A DNA stretch of 64,000 nt from Silicimonas algicola. Lineage in GTDB: Bacteria > Pseudomonadota > Alphaproteobacteria > Rhodobacterales > Rhodobacteraceae. This document shows positions 25,760 to 35,561 of the stretch, piece after piece (the first letter of the stretch is position 1; each line of letters starts with the position of its first letter). The notes below the pieces were generated by a model. It was not told the origin of the DNA. It was given only the letters and a program-made list of their open reading frames with translations, and did no database searches. Location of the stretch: NCBI RefSeq assembly GCF_003148765.1, contig NZ_QGGV01000007.1:124001-188000 (forward strand), given 5' to 3'. Position numbers and translations under genes: made by a program.

Positions 25760-26650
25760 TCAGCGGCCCGAGACGAACTGCAGGACGCGCGTCGGCATGG
25801 ACACTCCGCGCGGCTTGGCCACCTGGATATGCCGCGTGCTGTCGAACACCTCGACTGGGGTCCGGGACGTGACCTTGATGACCGAGATCGAGATATTGTC
25901 CTGGTCGGGATCGTCGATCTTCTCGACCGCCGCCAGAAGCGCCGAGACGATGGCGTGGCTGGGCTTCGTGCGGTGGTCGTCGAGGATCGCCTCGATTTCC
26001 ACGTCCGTGAGTGTCTGGAGACCGTCGCTCGACGCCACGAAGATGTCGTCCTGCTCGACCTTGAAGGGCTCCCGCGGGCAATCGACCTTGGCGATCTCGG
26101 ACCCGAAGATCACCGACTTCAGGCAGTTGCGGTCGGGGTGGTTCCGGCCCTGCTCCTCGGTCATCATGCCGGAGCGGACCATGAGGTCGATCTCGGGCGC
26201 AAGCGAGTGGTCTTCGTTCAACTGCTTCAGTTTGCCGTCGCGGAAGAGATACAGCGGGGAATCCCCGACAGAGACCCAGTAGAGCCTGTCCTCGATGAAC
26301 ACGGGTGCCACCAGAGTGGCGCCCATGCCATAGCTTTCCGGGTGGTCCGAGACATAGCCGCGGATGCACTGGTTCGCGGACAGTGCGGCATGGTGAAGAA
26401 CCTGGGGCACTTGCGCCTCGTTGTCCTTCAACTCCCGCGACTTGAACTTCAGCTCGGCGAACATCTCGGTGACCACGATGGTCGAGGCGATCTCGCCCGC
26501 CGTGTGCCCGCCCATGCCATCGGCGAGGACCATGAACCCGGCCTGCGGACCAAGGGGAAAGTCGGTGACGAGCGAATCTTCCTGGACGTCGCGCGCGCCC
26601 TGCGAAAGAGCCGTCGCCACTTCGTACTGAGGAGCGGTCATGTTGTTCAT
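25760..26650 (-). CDS. PP2C-family Ser/Thr protein phosphatase
   Basis: A 296-residue metal-dependent PP2C phosphatase that removes phosphate from Ser/Thr, the usual partner of bacterial Hanks kinases. Metal-binding motifs are in order: RDVQEDSLV, ADGMGGHTAGEIAS, GMGATLVAPV, VGDSPLYL, SSDGLQTL and DPDQDNISI. The C-terminal 50 residues (after VIKVTSRTP) extend beyond the fold and are not recognised. ATG 26650 follows GGGAGAGG and lies 17 bp behind the kinase gene, so the two are one transcript. No transmembrane segment is seen; it should be cytoplasmic. Confidence 0.93.
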   Translation of the reverse strand: MNNMTAPQYEVATALSQGARDVQEDSLVTDFPLGPQAGFMVLADGMGGHTAGEIASTIVVTEMFAELKFKSRELKDNEAQVPQVLHHAALSANQCIRGYVSDHPESYGMGATLVAPVFIEDRLYWVSVGDSPLYLFRDGKLKQLNEDHSLAPEIDLMVRSGMMTEEQGRNHPDRNCLKSVIFGSEIAKVDCPREPFKVEQDDIFVASSDGLQTLTDVEIEAILDDHRTKPSHAIVSALLAAVEKIDDPDQDNISISVIKVTSRTPVEVFDSTRHIQVAKPRGVSMPTRVLQFVSGR

Positions 26651-26667
26651 CTCGGCCTCTCCCTGGT

Positions 26668-29172
26668 TCAGTTGCCGGCCTCGACGTTGGTCGTCGAGAC
26701 AAGCCACATTTCGCCATCGCGCTTGACGGCGAAGTTGAACTTGGGCGCGCCGGCGGCGATCTCGCGGGCAAGGATCGTCTGCAGCGCCTGAGGCGTGTCG
26801 ATCAGCTCGCTCGTCGGCATGAACGCGACGACGATGTCGCCGGTCCGAAGCGTCTCGTCGGCATCGGTCGGACTCTCGATGACCGTCGTGACCCACGCCC
26901 CGTTCACCTGCGCGGTACGGAAGCGTTCGCCGGTCAGCAGGATCGTCTCCTGAACCGTCGGCACGTCGAGGCTGCGGACCAGCGTCTGGCCTTCGGGAGT
27001 CTCGATCCCGAGGGTGGCCTTGACCGAGGCTCCGAGCCCGAAGCCGGGCTGAAGCTTCACAACCTGCTGCACCTCGGAGAACGAGATGACGGGCAGGCCG
27101 TTCACCGACAGGATCTTCGAGCCCGGCTTCAGCCACTCGGGCGCGCTGGCGTCGACGGCCAGGATCCTGAGCGAGCCGTTCGGCTCGAGCGTGAACGGGA
27201 AGGCAGCGGTGGCGCCGGACAAGAGCGGCGAGGCCTCGATCACGTTGGAGGGCCTCGTGGGCTCTGGCGGAAGCGGCGCCGGGCTCGACAGGTCGACCGA
27301 CGGACCGCCGCTTTCGACTTGCGGCTCGCTGACGATCGGCGCCGTGCGCGTCGGGTCGGCATCGACATCCGCGCCCACGTCCACGCCCAGGATTTCGCTG
27401 GACACGTTCGGAAGCGTTGCGACGCGTTCGGACACCGTCGGCGCGATGGCGGGAACCTCGGGCAGGGCAATGGCGGCAGGCCGGGTGGGCGGGCGCTTTG
27501 TGACGTCGGGTCGGCTTGCGACCACGGCTACGTCTTCGCTCTCGACAGCGGAGGGTTCGGAAGGCACGGGTCCCGTGGTCGCCGGTTCGGCGACGACTGC
27601 CGGCACTTCGGGTTCGGCAGGAACGGCCGGGACGATCACGGCTGCCGCCACCGTCGGCTTGGGCTCTGCGACCGGTGGAGTCACGGCCGGTTCAGCAGCC
27701 GCCGTCTCGGGCTCGGCGGCCGGTGTGACGGGCGTCTCGACCTCGGCCGTCTCGGTCGGCACGCCAACGGCGCGTTCAGCGGTTTCGGCAGGGGCGGAGA
27801 TCGCCGCGACGTCGGGCGTCTCGTCGGAACTCATCATGACATAGCCCCCGACGCCCGCGGCGGCGAGGAGCGCCAGAAGACCGGCGACAAGACCCAGCTT
27901 GCCCTTCGAGCCGGAGGTGTCGCGCATGACCTGCGTGACGACCTTTTCCTGCGGAACATCGACAAAGCTCGGCGTCGAGGTGACGGAGTCCCTCGGCGGA
28001 CGCGGCGTATCGGGTCGGTCTGTCTGGTTCGGGCGTCTCGGCCGTTTGGGTTGGGCAAGACCCGCCGCTTCGAGCTCGGCCTCGGTCGCAAGGTTCTGCG
28101 CACCGTCAGCGCTCGTATTGCCGTAAAGCTGCGAAGCGAGCTTCTCTTCCCGCACGAGGTCCTTGATCTGCGAGACGACAAAGCCGTTGTCGACGGCGAG
28201 GACGGGGCGAGAAACAGACCCGCGGGTCATCGAGCTGACGCGGGAGTGGGTGATCATCGCGCGCCAGTCGGCGGCCGACTGGATGCGGTTCTTCGGGAAT
28301 ATCGCCAGAGCGCGGTCGATGGCTTCGAGGAACTCGCGCTTGTATCCGCCCGTGCGGTCGGCGATCGGAACATAGGGATCGGGATCGTCGCTCGCGACGG
28401 CGGTCAGGCGCTCCTGAGCGTTCGGCGGCGTGTTCCCGGTGATGACGTGGTAGAGCGACGCGCCGAGCGAATAGAGGTCGCTCGACGGAAAGGACGCGCC
28501 GTCCGAGATGTAGAATTCCTGCGGCGAGTAGCCGTCCTTCACCGTGCGCATCGCGCCCAGATGGCGCGTGGCGCGGGACGCGGTTTCACGCGCGGCGCCG
28601 AAGTCGATCAGCACCGGCTCCTTGTCTCGCGAAATCAGGATGTTGTCCGGCGAGATGTCGCGGTGAAGCACGCCCTCGTGGTGGATGAACTCGATGGCAT
28701 CGAGCAGCTTGATCACGATGGTCTCGAGGTCCTTCGGATCGAGCCGGGCCGTCGGGTCCTCGGCGATCTCGAGAAGGTCGCGGCCGTCGACATAGTCGAG
28801 CGCCATGTAGGCCGTGCCGTTGTCTTCGAAGACCTGGTGGACGCCCACGATGTTGGGATGGTTCAGACGCGCGAGGTTCCGGGCCTCCTGGACGAAGAGG
28901 TCCACAATCATGCGGAATTCCTTGGCATGAGCCCGCGACCGCACGCCCACGATCGTCTTCGACCGGCGACAGAAGGCCCCTGGGAAGCATTCCTTGATCA
29001 CGACGCGGCGGCGCAGGCTGTCCTCGGCCAGGTAGGTTATGCCGAAGCCGCCGCTGTTGAGATATTCCTCGATCGTGTACTGACCGTGAAGCAGCGACAT
29101 GCCTGGCTGAAGCTCGTCGGGGAACTCCTGATCCACGAACTCTTTCGGCGTTGTGCTCGGTTTCATACGCAT
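26668..29172 (-). CDS. Membrane Ser/Thr protein kinase with PDZ-like C-terminus
   Basis: An 834-residue Hanks-type kinase. The kinase domain spans about residues 30-310 (nucleotide loop YLNSGGFGITYLAED, lysine K60 in VVIKECFP, HRDISPDNILI with D172, DFGAAR with D190). A single membrane helix lies at about 425-447 (LGLVAGLLALLAAAGVGGYV), then a long Ala/Pro/Glu/Val-rich periplasmic linker of about 220 residues. The C-terminus has two PDZ-like modules (PGSKILSVNGLPVISFSEV; TGDIVVAFMPTSELIDTPQA). It probably senses an envelope signal and phosphorylates cytoplasmic targets, balanced by the adjacent phosphatase. Start 29172 is one of three close ATGs; the ribosome site is weak. Confidence 0.88.
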   Translation of the reverse strand: MRMKPSTTPKEFVDQEFPDELQPGMSLLHGQYTIEEYLNSGGFGITYLAEDSLRRRVVIKECFPGAFCRRSKTIVGVRSRAHAKEFRMIVDLFVQEARNLARLNHPNIVGVHQVFEDNGTAYMALDYVDGRDLLEIAEDPTARLDPKDLETIVIKLLDAIEFIHHEGVLHRDISPDNILISRDKEPVLIDFGAARETASRATRHLGAMRTVKDGYSPQEFYISDGASFPSSDLYSLGASLYHVITGNTPPNAQERLTAVASDDPDPYVPIADRTGGYKREFLEAIDRALAIFPKNRIQSAADWRAMITHSRVSSMTRGSVSRPVLAVDNGFVVSQIKDLVREEKLASQLYGNTSADGAQNLATEAELEAAGLAQPKRPRRPNQTDRPDTPRPPRDSVTSTPSFVDVPQEKVVTQVMRDTSGSKGKLGLVAGLLALLAAAGVGGYVMMSSDETPDVAAISAPAETAERAVGVPTETAEVETPVTPAAEPETAAAEPAVTPPVAEPKPTVAAAVIVPAVPAEPEVPAVVAEPATTGPVPSEPSAVESEDVAVVASRPDVTKRPPTRPAAIALPEVPAIAPTVSERVATLPNVSSEILGVDVGADVDADPTRTAPIVSEPQVESGGPSVDLSSPAPLPPEPTRPSNVIEASPLLSGATAAFPFTLEPNGSLRILAVDASAPEWLKPGSKILSVNGLPVISFSEVQQVVKLQPGFGLGASVKATLGIETPEGQTLVRSLDVPTVQETILLTGERFRTAQVNGAWVTTVIESPTDADETLRTGDIVVAFMPTSELIDTPQALQTILAREIAAGAPKFNFAVKRDGEMWLVSTTNVEAGN

Positions 29173-29459
29173 ACCTATGCAAATCTGGCCCGGGCGTGCG
29201 GGCATTCGGCACAACATGGCAAACAAATCTGTCCAAAAGTTGATGCAATTACGGATATTGGAACGGGAGAGCCAAAACGCGCGTCTCGGGGACTAAATGT
29301 TTCCGGTCTGGAAATACTTAACGTTTATAGCGCGTTAAGCTCCGCCAGGCTTGTGGGCCAGAGCCCCTCGGTGCGGCAAAAGCCCCGTGAAGCCATAGGA
29401 TTGCCGTAATTGGCCCACCCCGCTTATCGGACGCCGCCGGAAACTGTTTCCAACTCACC
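29173..29459 (-). promoter_or_regulatory. 287-bp gap: promoter region of the kinase operon
   Basis: No gene is seen. An inverted repeat CTTAACG (29317-29323) with CGTTAAG (29333-29339) flanks TTTATAGCG, and lies in an AT-richer stretch about 150 bp before the kinase start. It could be an operator or part of a promoter. Nearer to putA a short palindrome GGAAAC-T-GTTTCC (29439-29451) follows the putA stop codon and may help end that transcript. Confidence 0.4.
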
Positions 29460-32400
29460 TCAGCCCTCGGCCTCTGCAAGGAGGGTCGCGTTGCCTCCCG
29501 CCGCCGTCGTATCCACACAGGTCGACCGCTCGGCAGCGTAGAGCGCCGGCGACAGATGGGCGGTGACGAGGGTAAGCACCGGCCCCTCGCGAGAAGCCAG
29601 CACACGGCGGAGTCGGCTCAAGGCCGCGCCCGACACCTGTGCCGCGACCAGGTCGATGCCGGGATGGCGAAGCAGGTCGTCGCTCGCGCCGCCGTCGAGC
29701 ACGGACAGAGGAAAATCGTCGCGCATCAGCGTCTTGAGGACAGAGGTTGCACCTGGGGCCGCCGCAACGACGGCGTTGCCCGCGGCGAGGGCCTGGACGA
29801 CCTGCGCAAGCAACGCCTCCGGAGAAGGCCCGAGGCAGAGGACACATCCGCGTGGAAGAAGGGCCAACTGGTTGGACTCCCCCGTCGGCCCGGGCAGATT
29901 CACGGGGCCGAAATCCAGCGCGGCCGATGCCGCCATCGCCGCCGCCGCCCGTCCGCGCAGGGCCGAGCGCAGCCGGGCGATCCTGTCTGTCGCCCTGCCC
30001 CAGCTCGCCGCGCGATCTCCGGTCGCGTTGACGTCCACGGATGCGGCATCGCTGCCCGGGAGGACGTCTGAGCCCACCTCGCCCTCATGGGTGAAGCGCT
30101 GCAGGTAAAGCGGCCCGCCCGCCTTGGGTCCCGTCCCCGACAGGCCATGCCCGCCGAACGGCTGGCTTCCGACCACGGCGCCGATCTGGTCGCGGTTGAC
30201 GTAGACGTTGCCGGCGCCGATCCGGTCGAGCACCCTCTGCACGCGCCGGTCGATCCGCGAGTGCAGCCCGAACGTCAGCCCGTAACCTTTTGCGTTAATG
30301 TCCGAAACGACATCGGCAATCTTCTCGCCGTCGAACCGTGCGACATGGAGGACGGGACCGAAAATCTCGTGCTCGATTTCGGCGATCCCCGACACGCGCA
30401 CCACGGTCGGCGCCACGAAGTGACCTTCCGCGAGACCGTCCAGCCGCTTCAGCACGCGCCCCTCAGCCTCCATCCGCTCGACATAGGCGGTGATCGCCTC
30501 ATGTGCCTCGCCGTCGATCACGGGCCCCACATCCGTCGCCAAGGCCCACGGATCGCCCGCGACGAGGGTCTCCATCGCGCCGAAGAGCATCTTCAGCAAC
30601 TTCTCCTCGACATCCTTCTGGACGTAGAGGATGCGCAGGGCAGAACATCTTTGTCCCGCTGACTGGAAGGCGCCCCGCAGGATGTCGCGCGTGGCCTGCT
30701 CGAGAAGCGCCGTCGAGTCGACGATCATGGCGTTCAGCCCGCCCGTCTCGGCGATCAGCATGGCGTGCGGCGCGGTCCTGGCCAATTGCCGGTCGATGAG
30801 CTTCGCCACCTCGGTCGAGCCGGTGAAACACACCCCTGACAGGCGCGGATCGGCGGTCAGCGGCCCTCCCACGCTCTCTCCGTCGCCCGGTAGAAGCTGG
30901 AGGACCTTCGCAGGCACGCCCGCCTCGTGCAGCAACTGGGTGGCGCGGAAGGCGATGAGAGGCGTCTGCTCGGCGGGTTTCGCGACGACAGCGTTCCCCG
31001 CCGCCAGCGCCGCCCCGATCTGGCCGGTGAAGATGGCGAGGGGGAAGTTCCAGGGCGAGATGCAGGCGATGACCCCGCGCGCGGGACGGTCGCCGAGGGT
31101 CTCGGCTTCCTGCGCGTAATAGCGCAGGAAATCGACCGCTTCGCGCAGTTCCGCCACGCCGTCGGCAAGGGTCTTCCCCGCCTCGCGCGCGGTAAGGGCA
31201 AAGACCTCGTGAGCGTTCGCCTCGTAGAGGTCGGCAGCGCGGCGCAGGATCGTCGCACGCGCAGGGGCGCCGAGAGCGGACCAGCCCGGCTGCGCATCTA
31301 CAGCGAGACCGACCGCCGCCTCGACCATCGTCGCCTCGGCTTCGGTGACGGTGCCCACCACATCGGACGGGCGCGCAGGATTGTGGACCTCTCGAGCCGC
31401 GCCCACGCGCTCCGCCGGTGTCAGAGGACCCGCCGTCCAGCTGTAAGGGGCAGCGAAGGCGGCGCGGCCGGCATCGATCTCGGCCAGCGTCACAGGGTCT
31501 GTCAGGTCCCATCCGGCGCTGTTGCGGCGGGGGGCGAAGATGTCCGCAGGTCGTGGGATCGCCGGGTTCGGGTGAAAGCCGTCGGCTTCGGCTTTCGCGA
31601 TCGGGTCCGATGCGATTTCTTCAGCCGGAACAGAGGTATCCACGATCTGGTTCACGAAGGACGAGTTGGCGCCGTTCTCCAGAAGCCGCCGGACGAGATA
31701 GGCCAGAAGGTCGTGGTGCGCGCCCACCGGCGCATAGATGCGGCAGCGCGTTCCCTCGGCCTTGCGGACGGCCTCGTGCAGGTGCTCTCCCATCCCGTGC
31801 AGGCGCTGGAACTCGAAGGCGGCCTTGTCGGACGCCATCTCGAGAACGGCGGCAACGGAATGGGCGTTGTGCGTCGCGAATTGCGGATAGATGCGGTCGG
31901 TCATCGACAGAAGCTTCCGCGCACCGGCCAGGTAGCTGACGTCGGTGTGGGTCTTGCGGGTGAAGACGGGATAGTCGGTCAGCCCCAGCACCTGCGCGCG
32001 CTTCACCTCGGTGTCCCAGTAGGCCCCCTTGACGAGGCGCACCATGATGCGGCGGTCGAGACGGCCGGCGAGGTCGTGGAGCCAGTCGAGGACAGGCATC
32101 GCCCGGCGTCCGAACGCCTGGACGACGACGCCGAAGCCGTCCCAGCCCTTCAGGCTGTCGGACGACAGGACGCGTTCGATCACATCGAGGGAAAGATCAA
32201 GCCGATCAGCCTCTTCCGCGTCGATATTGAAGCCGATTCCAGCCTTCGCCGCCGCTTCTGCGAGGGACAGAAGGCGGTCAGAGAGAACGGGCAGCATCGC
32301 CTCGGCCTGGGCGCACTCATAGCGAGGATGCAGCGCGGACAGCTTGACCGAGATGCCGGGGTTCGTCCTCACGTCGCGGCCCGAGGCCGCGCCCGCGATG

Positions 32401-33044
32401 ACGTCGATGGCGCGGGCATAGGCGTCGAGATAGCGAAGCGCGTCTGCCTCGGTCCGCGCGGCCTCTCCCAGCATGTCGTAGGAGTAGCTATAGCCCTTCG
32501 CCACCATCGGACGGCCGCGCTTCATCGCCTCGCCTATGGTGCGGCCCAGAACGAACTGCGACCCCATCTCGGCCATCGCCTGCCCCACGGCGCGGCGGAT
32601 CACCGGCTCTCCCAGCCTACGCACAAGGCCGTGCAGCGTGCCAGCCACGCCCCCTTCGTCGTCGTCAAGAACGCGGCCGGTCAGCAGCAGCCCCCAGGTC
32701 GAGGCGTTGACGAGGATCGAGCCGGAGTCGCCGATGTGGCTGGCCCAGTCGTGCGGCGTGATCTTGTCGCGGATCAACTCGTCCACCGTGCCGCTGTCGG
32801 GGACGCGCAGCATCGCCTCGGCCAGGCACATCAGAGCCACGCCCTCGCGCGTGGACAGTCCGTATTCGGCGAGGAGGCTCTCCATCATGCCGACCTTGCC
32901 CGAGGCGCGCACGGCGCGGACCAGGTCTGCGGCGCGGGAGGAAATGCGGGCGCGTGCTGCCTCGTCGAGGGCGGTCGATCGCGCGAGACCGCGGACGAGA
33001 TCCGCCTCGGGGGCCAGCGTGTGGGACCGGATCTCGTCGCGCAT
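29460..33044 (-). CDS. putA: Bifunctional proline dehydrogenase / P5C dehydrogenase
   Basis: A 1194-residue PutA that oxidises proline to glutamate in two steps with substrate channelling. The first half is the FAD-dependent proline dehydrogenase barrel (RPMVAKGYSYSYDMLGEAAR, GISVKLSALHPRYE, VRLVKGAYWDTEVKRAQ, FATHNAHSVAAV, FEFQRLHGMGE). The second half is the aldehyde dehydrogenase (ISPWNFPLAIFTGQ, the Glu in ETGGLNAMIVDS, the catalytic Cys in GQRCSALRIL, and SQPFGGHGLSGTGPKAGGP). No N-terminal ribbon-helix-helix is present, so it does not repress its own gene. ATG 33044 follows AGGAG and beats GTG 33077. No Lrp-type putR is adjacent. Confidence 0.96.
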   Translation of the reverse strand: MRDEIRSHTLAPEADLVRGLARSTALDEAARARISSRAADLVRAVRASGKVGMMESLLAEYGLSTREGVALMCLAEAMLRVPDSGTVDELIRDKITPHDWASHIGDSGSILVNASTWGLLLTGRVLDDDEGGVAGTLHGLVRRLGEPVIRRAVGQAMAEMGSQFVLGRTIGEAMKRGRPMVAKGYSYSYDMLGEAARTEADALRYLDAYARAIDVIAGAASGRDVRTNPGISVKLSALHPRYECAQAEAMLPVLSDRLLSLAEAAAKAGIGFNIDAEEADRLDLSLDVIERVLSSDSLKGWDGFGVVVQAFGRRAMPVLDWLHDLAGRLDRRIMVRLVKGAYWDTEVKRAQVLGLTDYPVFTRKTHTDVSYLAGARKLLSMTDRIYPQFATHNAHSVAAVLEMASDKAAFEFQRLHGMGEHLHEAVRKAEGTRCRIYAPVGAHHDLLAYLVRRLLENGANSSFVNQIVDTSVPAEEIASDPIAKAEADGFHPNPAIPRPADIFAPRRNSAGWDLTDPVTLAEIDAGRAAFAAPYSWTAGPLTPAERVGAAREVHNPARPSDVVGTVTEAEATMVEAAVGLAVDAQPGWSALGAPARATILRRAADLYEANAHEVFALTAREAGKTLADGVAELREAVDFLRYYAQEAETLGDRPARGVIACISPWNFPLAIFTGQIGAALAAGNAVVAKPAEQTPLIAFRATQLLHEAGVPAKVLQLLPGDGESVGGPLTADPRLSGVCFTGSTEVAKLIDRQLARTAPHAMLIAETGGLNAMIVDSTALLEQATRDILRGAFQSAGQRCSALRILYVQKDVEEKLLKMLFGAMETLVAGDPWALATDVGPVIDGEAHEAITAYVERMEAEGRVLKRLDGLAEGHFVAPTVVRVSGIAEIEHEIFGPVLHVARFDGEKIADVVSDINAKGYGLTFGLHSRIDRRVQRVLDRIGAGNVYVNRDQIGAVVGSQPFGGHGLSGTGPKAGGPLYLQRFTHEGEVGSDVLPGSDAASVDVNATGDRAASWGRATDRIARLRSALRGRAAAAMAASAALDFGPVNLPGPTGESNQLALLPRGCVLCLGPSPEALLAQVVQALAAGNAVVAAAPGATSVLKTLMRDDFPLSVLDGGASDDLLRHPGIDLVAAQVSGAALSRLRRVLASREGPVLTLVTAHLSPALYAAERSTCVDTTAAGGNATLLAEAEG

Positions 33045-33114
33045 GGCCTGGCTCACTCCTGTCAGGGTCGGGCGCACTCTTTCATCAGCCCGGCCGCGGC
33101 GTAAAGTGGCGTCG

Positions 33115-35085
33115 TCAGGCGGCCACCGCGCTCCTGCCCCCGCGCCAGTTCAGCGCAAGCACGCCAGCCACGACCACCGCGCCCGCGGCCTCGATGCCGA
33201 CACTGGGCCAGAAGATCGCAATGACACCGAATACGATCAGGAGGCGCTGCCAGATCGGCATGGGCCGCCACAGGAACCCTTCCAGCGCCGCCGCGAAGCC
33301 CGTCATCGCGAGGATGGCGATGAAGCCGTTCCAGAGAACCAGTGGAAGCGGCCCGCCCAGGATAATGGATTCGTTGAAGACCATGAAAAGCGGGATCAGG
33401 TAGAGTCCCTTGGCGAACTTCCATGCCTGGAGACTCGTCTCCATCGGCTTCGACCCGGCGATGGCCGCGCCCGCGAAGGCGGCGAGCGCCACGGGCGGCG
33501 TGACATTCGAGTCCTGCGAGTACCAGAACACCACGAGGTGGGCGATCAGGATCGGGATGCCGAACTCCTCGGTCAGCGCGGGGCCGACGAGGATGATGAG
33601 GACGATGTAGGCGGCCGTGACCGGCAGGCCCATCCCGAGGATTAGGCTGGCGAGGAGGACGAGGATCAACGCGAGGACGATGTTGCCGCCCGAGAAGGCG
33701 ATCATCATGGCCGAGAACTTGAGGCCGAGGCCGGTCAAGCCCACGACACCCACGATAATGCCAGCGACGGCACAGGCCATCGAGACCGCGACCGCGTTCC
33801 GCGCGCCAAGCTCCAGCGCCTCGAGGGTCATGGCCAGACCGCTCCGGCAGAGATCCACGAAGCCTGTCGCCGTCGGACCCGAGGCAAGGTAGGCCCAGAG
33901 CGCCCGCGTCCCTGCGGCAACGATGACCGAGACGATGGCGTAGAAGCCCACCCGCATCGGCGAGTAGCCGACGACAAGCAGCACCACCAGGGCCACGAGC
34001 GGGAAGAGGAAGTGCCAGCCTTCCGCCATCACGTCGCGGACCTTGGGCAACTCCTCGGCCTTCATGCCGGTCATGCCCTGCTTCACGGCGGCGATGTGGA
34101 CCAGAAGGTAGACGGCGCCGAAGTAGAGGACGGCCGGGAAGATCGAGACCAGCACGATGTCGACGTAAGGCACCCGCGTGAACTCGGACATCAGGAACGC
34201 GCCAGCGCCCATGAGCGGCGGCATGATCTGCCCGCCGGTCGAGGCTGCGGCCTCGATTCCTCCAGCCTGCGCAGGGCGATAGCCCAGTTTCTTCATCAGT
34301 GGGATCGTGAAGGCGCCGGTCGTCACGACGTTCGCGATGGCCGATCCGCTGATCGATCCCATGCCCGCCGAAGCGATGACCGCCGCCTTGGCCGGTCCGC
34401 CGCGCTGCCGGCCGGTCGCGGCGTAGGCGAGGTCGATGAAGAACTTGCCCGCGCCCGTCACTTCGAGGAAGGCGCCGAAGAGGACGAAGACGAAGATGAA
34501 GGTCGCGGCGACGCCGAGCGGGATGCCGAATATGCCTTCGGCGCCAAGCGTCATCTGGCTAGCCACGCGGTCAAGCGAATAGCCCCGGTGGTTCATGATG
34601 CCAGGCATCCAGTCGGCGAGGAACGGCAGTTCCCCCCGGTTGCCGGCGAAAGCGTAGGCGATGAAGAAAGCGCCGATGATCGTCATCCCGAGGCCCACGG
34701 CGCGCCGCGCGCCCTCAAGGACGACGATCACGGTCAGGACACCCACGGCCACGTCGATGCTGCGCGGAAAGATCTGGTTGGCGATGATGTCGATGTTGAT
34801 GGGCAGCCACGCGCCCACCAGGATGCCGCAGGCGATCAGGACGCCGTCGATGATCCAGCCGAGGACGCCTCGCGGGCGGGATGGTCCCCAGACGGGATAG
34901 ATCAGGAAGCAGAGGACAAGGATGAAGCCTAGGTGGATCGGGCGCTGGAAGAACAGGCCGAGAGGCTGGACGCCCGCCGCGTAGAGCTGGAACAGCGACA
35001 GGAGGATGCCGATGACCGCGATGGCGCGCAGCACGATCCGAGGCTGCGGCCGCTCGTCGATGTGCGCATCGGTATCCGTGACCAT
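33115..35085 (-). CDS. TRAP transporter fused permease (4TM-12TM)
   Basis: A 656-residue membrane protein joining the small and large TRAP permease subunits, as is usual for TAXI-type TRAP importers that use ion gradients to take up organic acids. About 16-18 hydrophobic segments are seen. Signature stretches are FGAFLEVTGAGKFFIDLAYA, PAKAAVIASAGMGSISGSAI, and GAGAFLMSEFTRVPY. ATG 35085 is in a TGATG overlap with the DUF1850 gene, so translation is coupled. The binding protein is the 35558 gene. The substrate is unknown; TAXI systems have been linked to glutamate and other carboxylates. Confidence 0.92.
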   Translation of the reverse strand: MVTDTDAHIDERPQPRIVLRAIAVIGILLSLFQLYAAGVQPLGLFFQRPIHLGFILVLCFLIYPVWGPSRPRGVLGWIIDGVLIACGILVGAWLPINIDIIANQIFPRSIDVAVGVLTVIVVLEGARRAVGLGMTIIGAFFIAYAFAGNRGELPFLADWMPGIMNHRGYSLDRVASQMTLGAEGIFGIPLGVAATFIFVFVLFGAFLEVTGAGKFFIDLAYAATGRQRGGPAKAAVIASAGMGSISGSAIANVVTTGAFTIPLMKKLGYRPAQAGGIEAAASTGGQIMPPLMGAGAFLMSEFTRVPYVDIVLVSIFPAVLYFGAVYLLVHIAAVKQGMTGMKAEELPKVRDVMAEGWHFLFPLVALVVLLVVGYSPMRVGFYAIVSVIVAAGTRALWAYLASGPTATGFVDLCRSGLAMTLEALELGARNAVAVSMACAVAGIIVGVVGLTGLGLKFSAMMIAFSGGNIVLALILVLLASLILGMGLPVTAAYIVLIILVGPALTEEFGIPILIAHLVVFWYSQDSNVTPPVALAAFAGAAIAGSKPMETSLQAWKFAKGLYLIPLFMVFNESIILGGPLPLVLWNGFIAILAMTGFAAALEGFLWRPMPIWQRLLIVFGVIAIFWPSVGIEAAGAVVVAGVLALNWRGGRSAVAA

Positions 35086-35561
35086 CAGCCGCCCTCTTCC
35101 GTCAGTTCGATCCGCACCTTCTCGCGCGGGGCCGCTTCGGACAGGGACACCACCCTGTCGCCAACAGCGATCCGGTGATCCACATTGCCCCGTCCGGGAC
35201 GCAGGATATAGCCATTTCCAGGCACGGGTTCGTCGATGTCTAGGATCCAATAGCCGCCCTGCCCGTCCGACACCTGCCGACCGCGTCCGGGGATGTGGTC
35301 GAGACCGGCGGCGAAGTCGGGAAGGTGCGAGCGGACCAGCACCATCCGGCCGCTACGGTTCTCATAGCAGTCCGAAACCTCGAACCCCTTGACCGAGTGG
35401 TGCCAGAGAACGCACCAGCCCGTCCCTTCAGGGACGGGTTGGCGCAGGAGTTCGGTGCCATCCTCGCTCAGGGCCACGAGGTCACCCGCAGGTGCCGGAC
35501 CGGCGGTGGCGGCGATGAGGACGAGGAGGGCGGAAAGCCCTCCTCCCACCCTTTCGATCAA
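35085..35561 (-). CDS. DUF1850 domain protein (TAXI-TRAP partner)
   Basis: A 158-residue protein with N-terminal signal or anchor (GLSALLVLIAATAGPAPAG) and the DUF1850 features: WCVLWHHSVKGFEVSDCYEN and LPDFAAGLDHIPGRG. DUF1850 genes are regularly found with TAXI-type TRAP transporters; their function is not known. The best start is TTG 35561, in TTGA overlap with the stop of the binding-protein gene; GTG 35549 is an alternative. It also overlaps the permease start, so all three parts of the importer are coupled. It is probably periplasmic and may act during substrate transfer, which is a guess. Confidence 0.82.
   Translation of the reverse strand: MIERVGGGLSALLVLIAATAGPAPAGDLVALSEDGTELLRQPVPEGTGWCVLWHHSVKGFEVSDCYENRSGRMVLVRSHLPDFAAGLDHIPGRGRQVSDGQGGYWILDIDEPVPGNGYILRPGRGNVDHRIAVGDRVVSLSEAAPREKVRIELTEEGG

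Noticed and set aside
29317-29339. CtrA-binding site near the kinase promoter
   Set aside because: The TTAA elements are 13 bases apart, not the 7 of the CtrA consensus.
33044-33077. GTG start for putA eleven codons upstream
   Set aside because: It has no ribosome site, while AGGAG lies at the right distance before ATG 33044.
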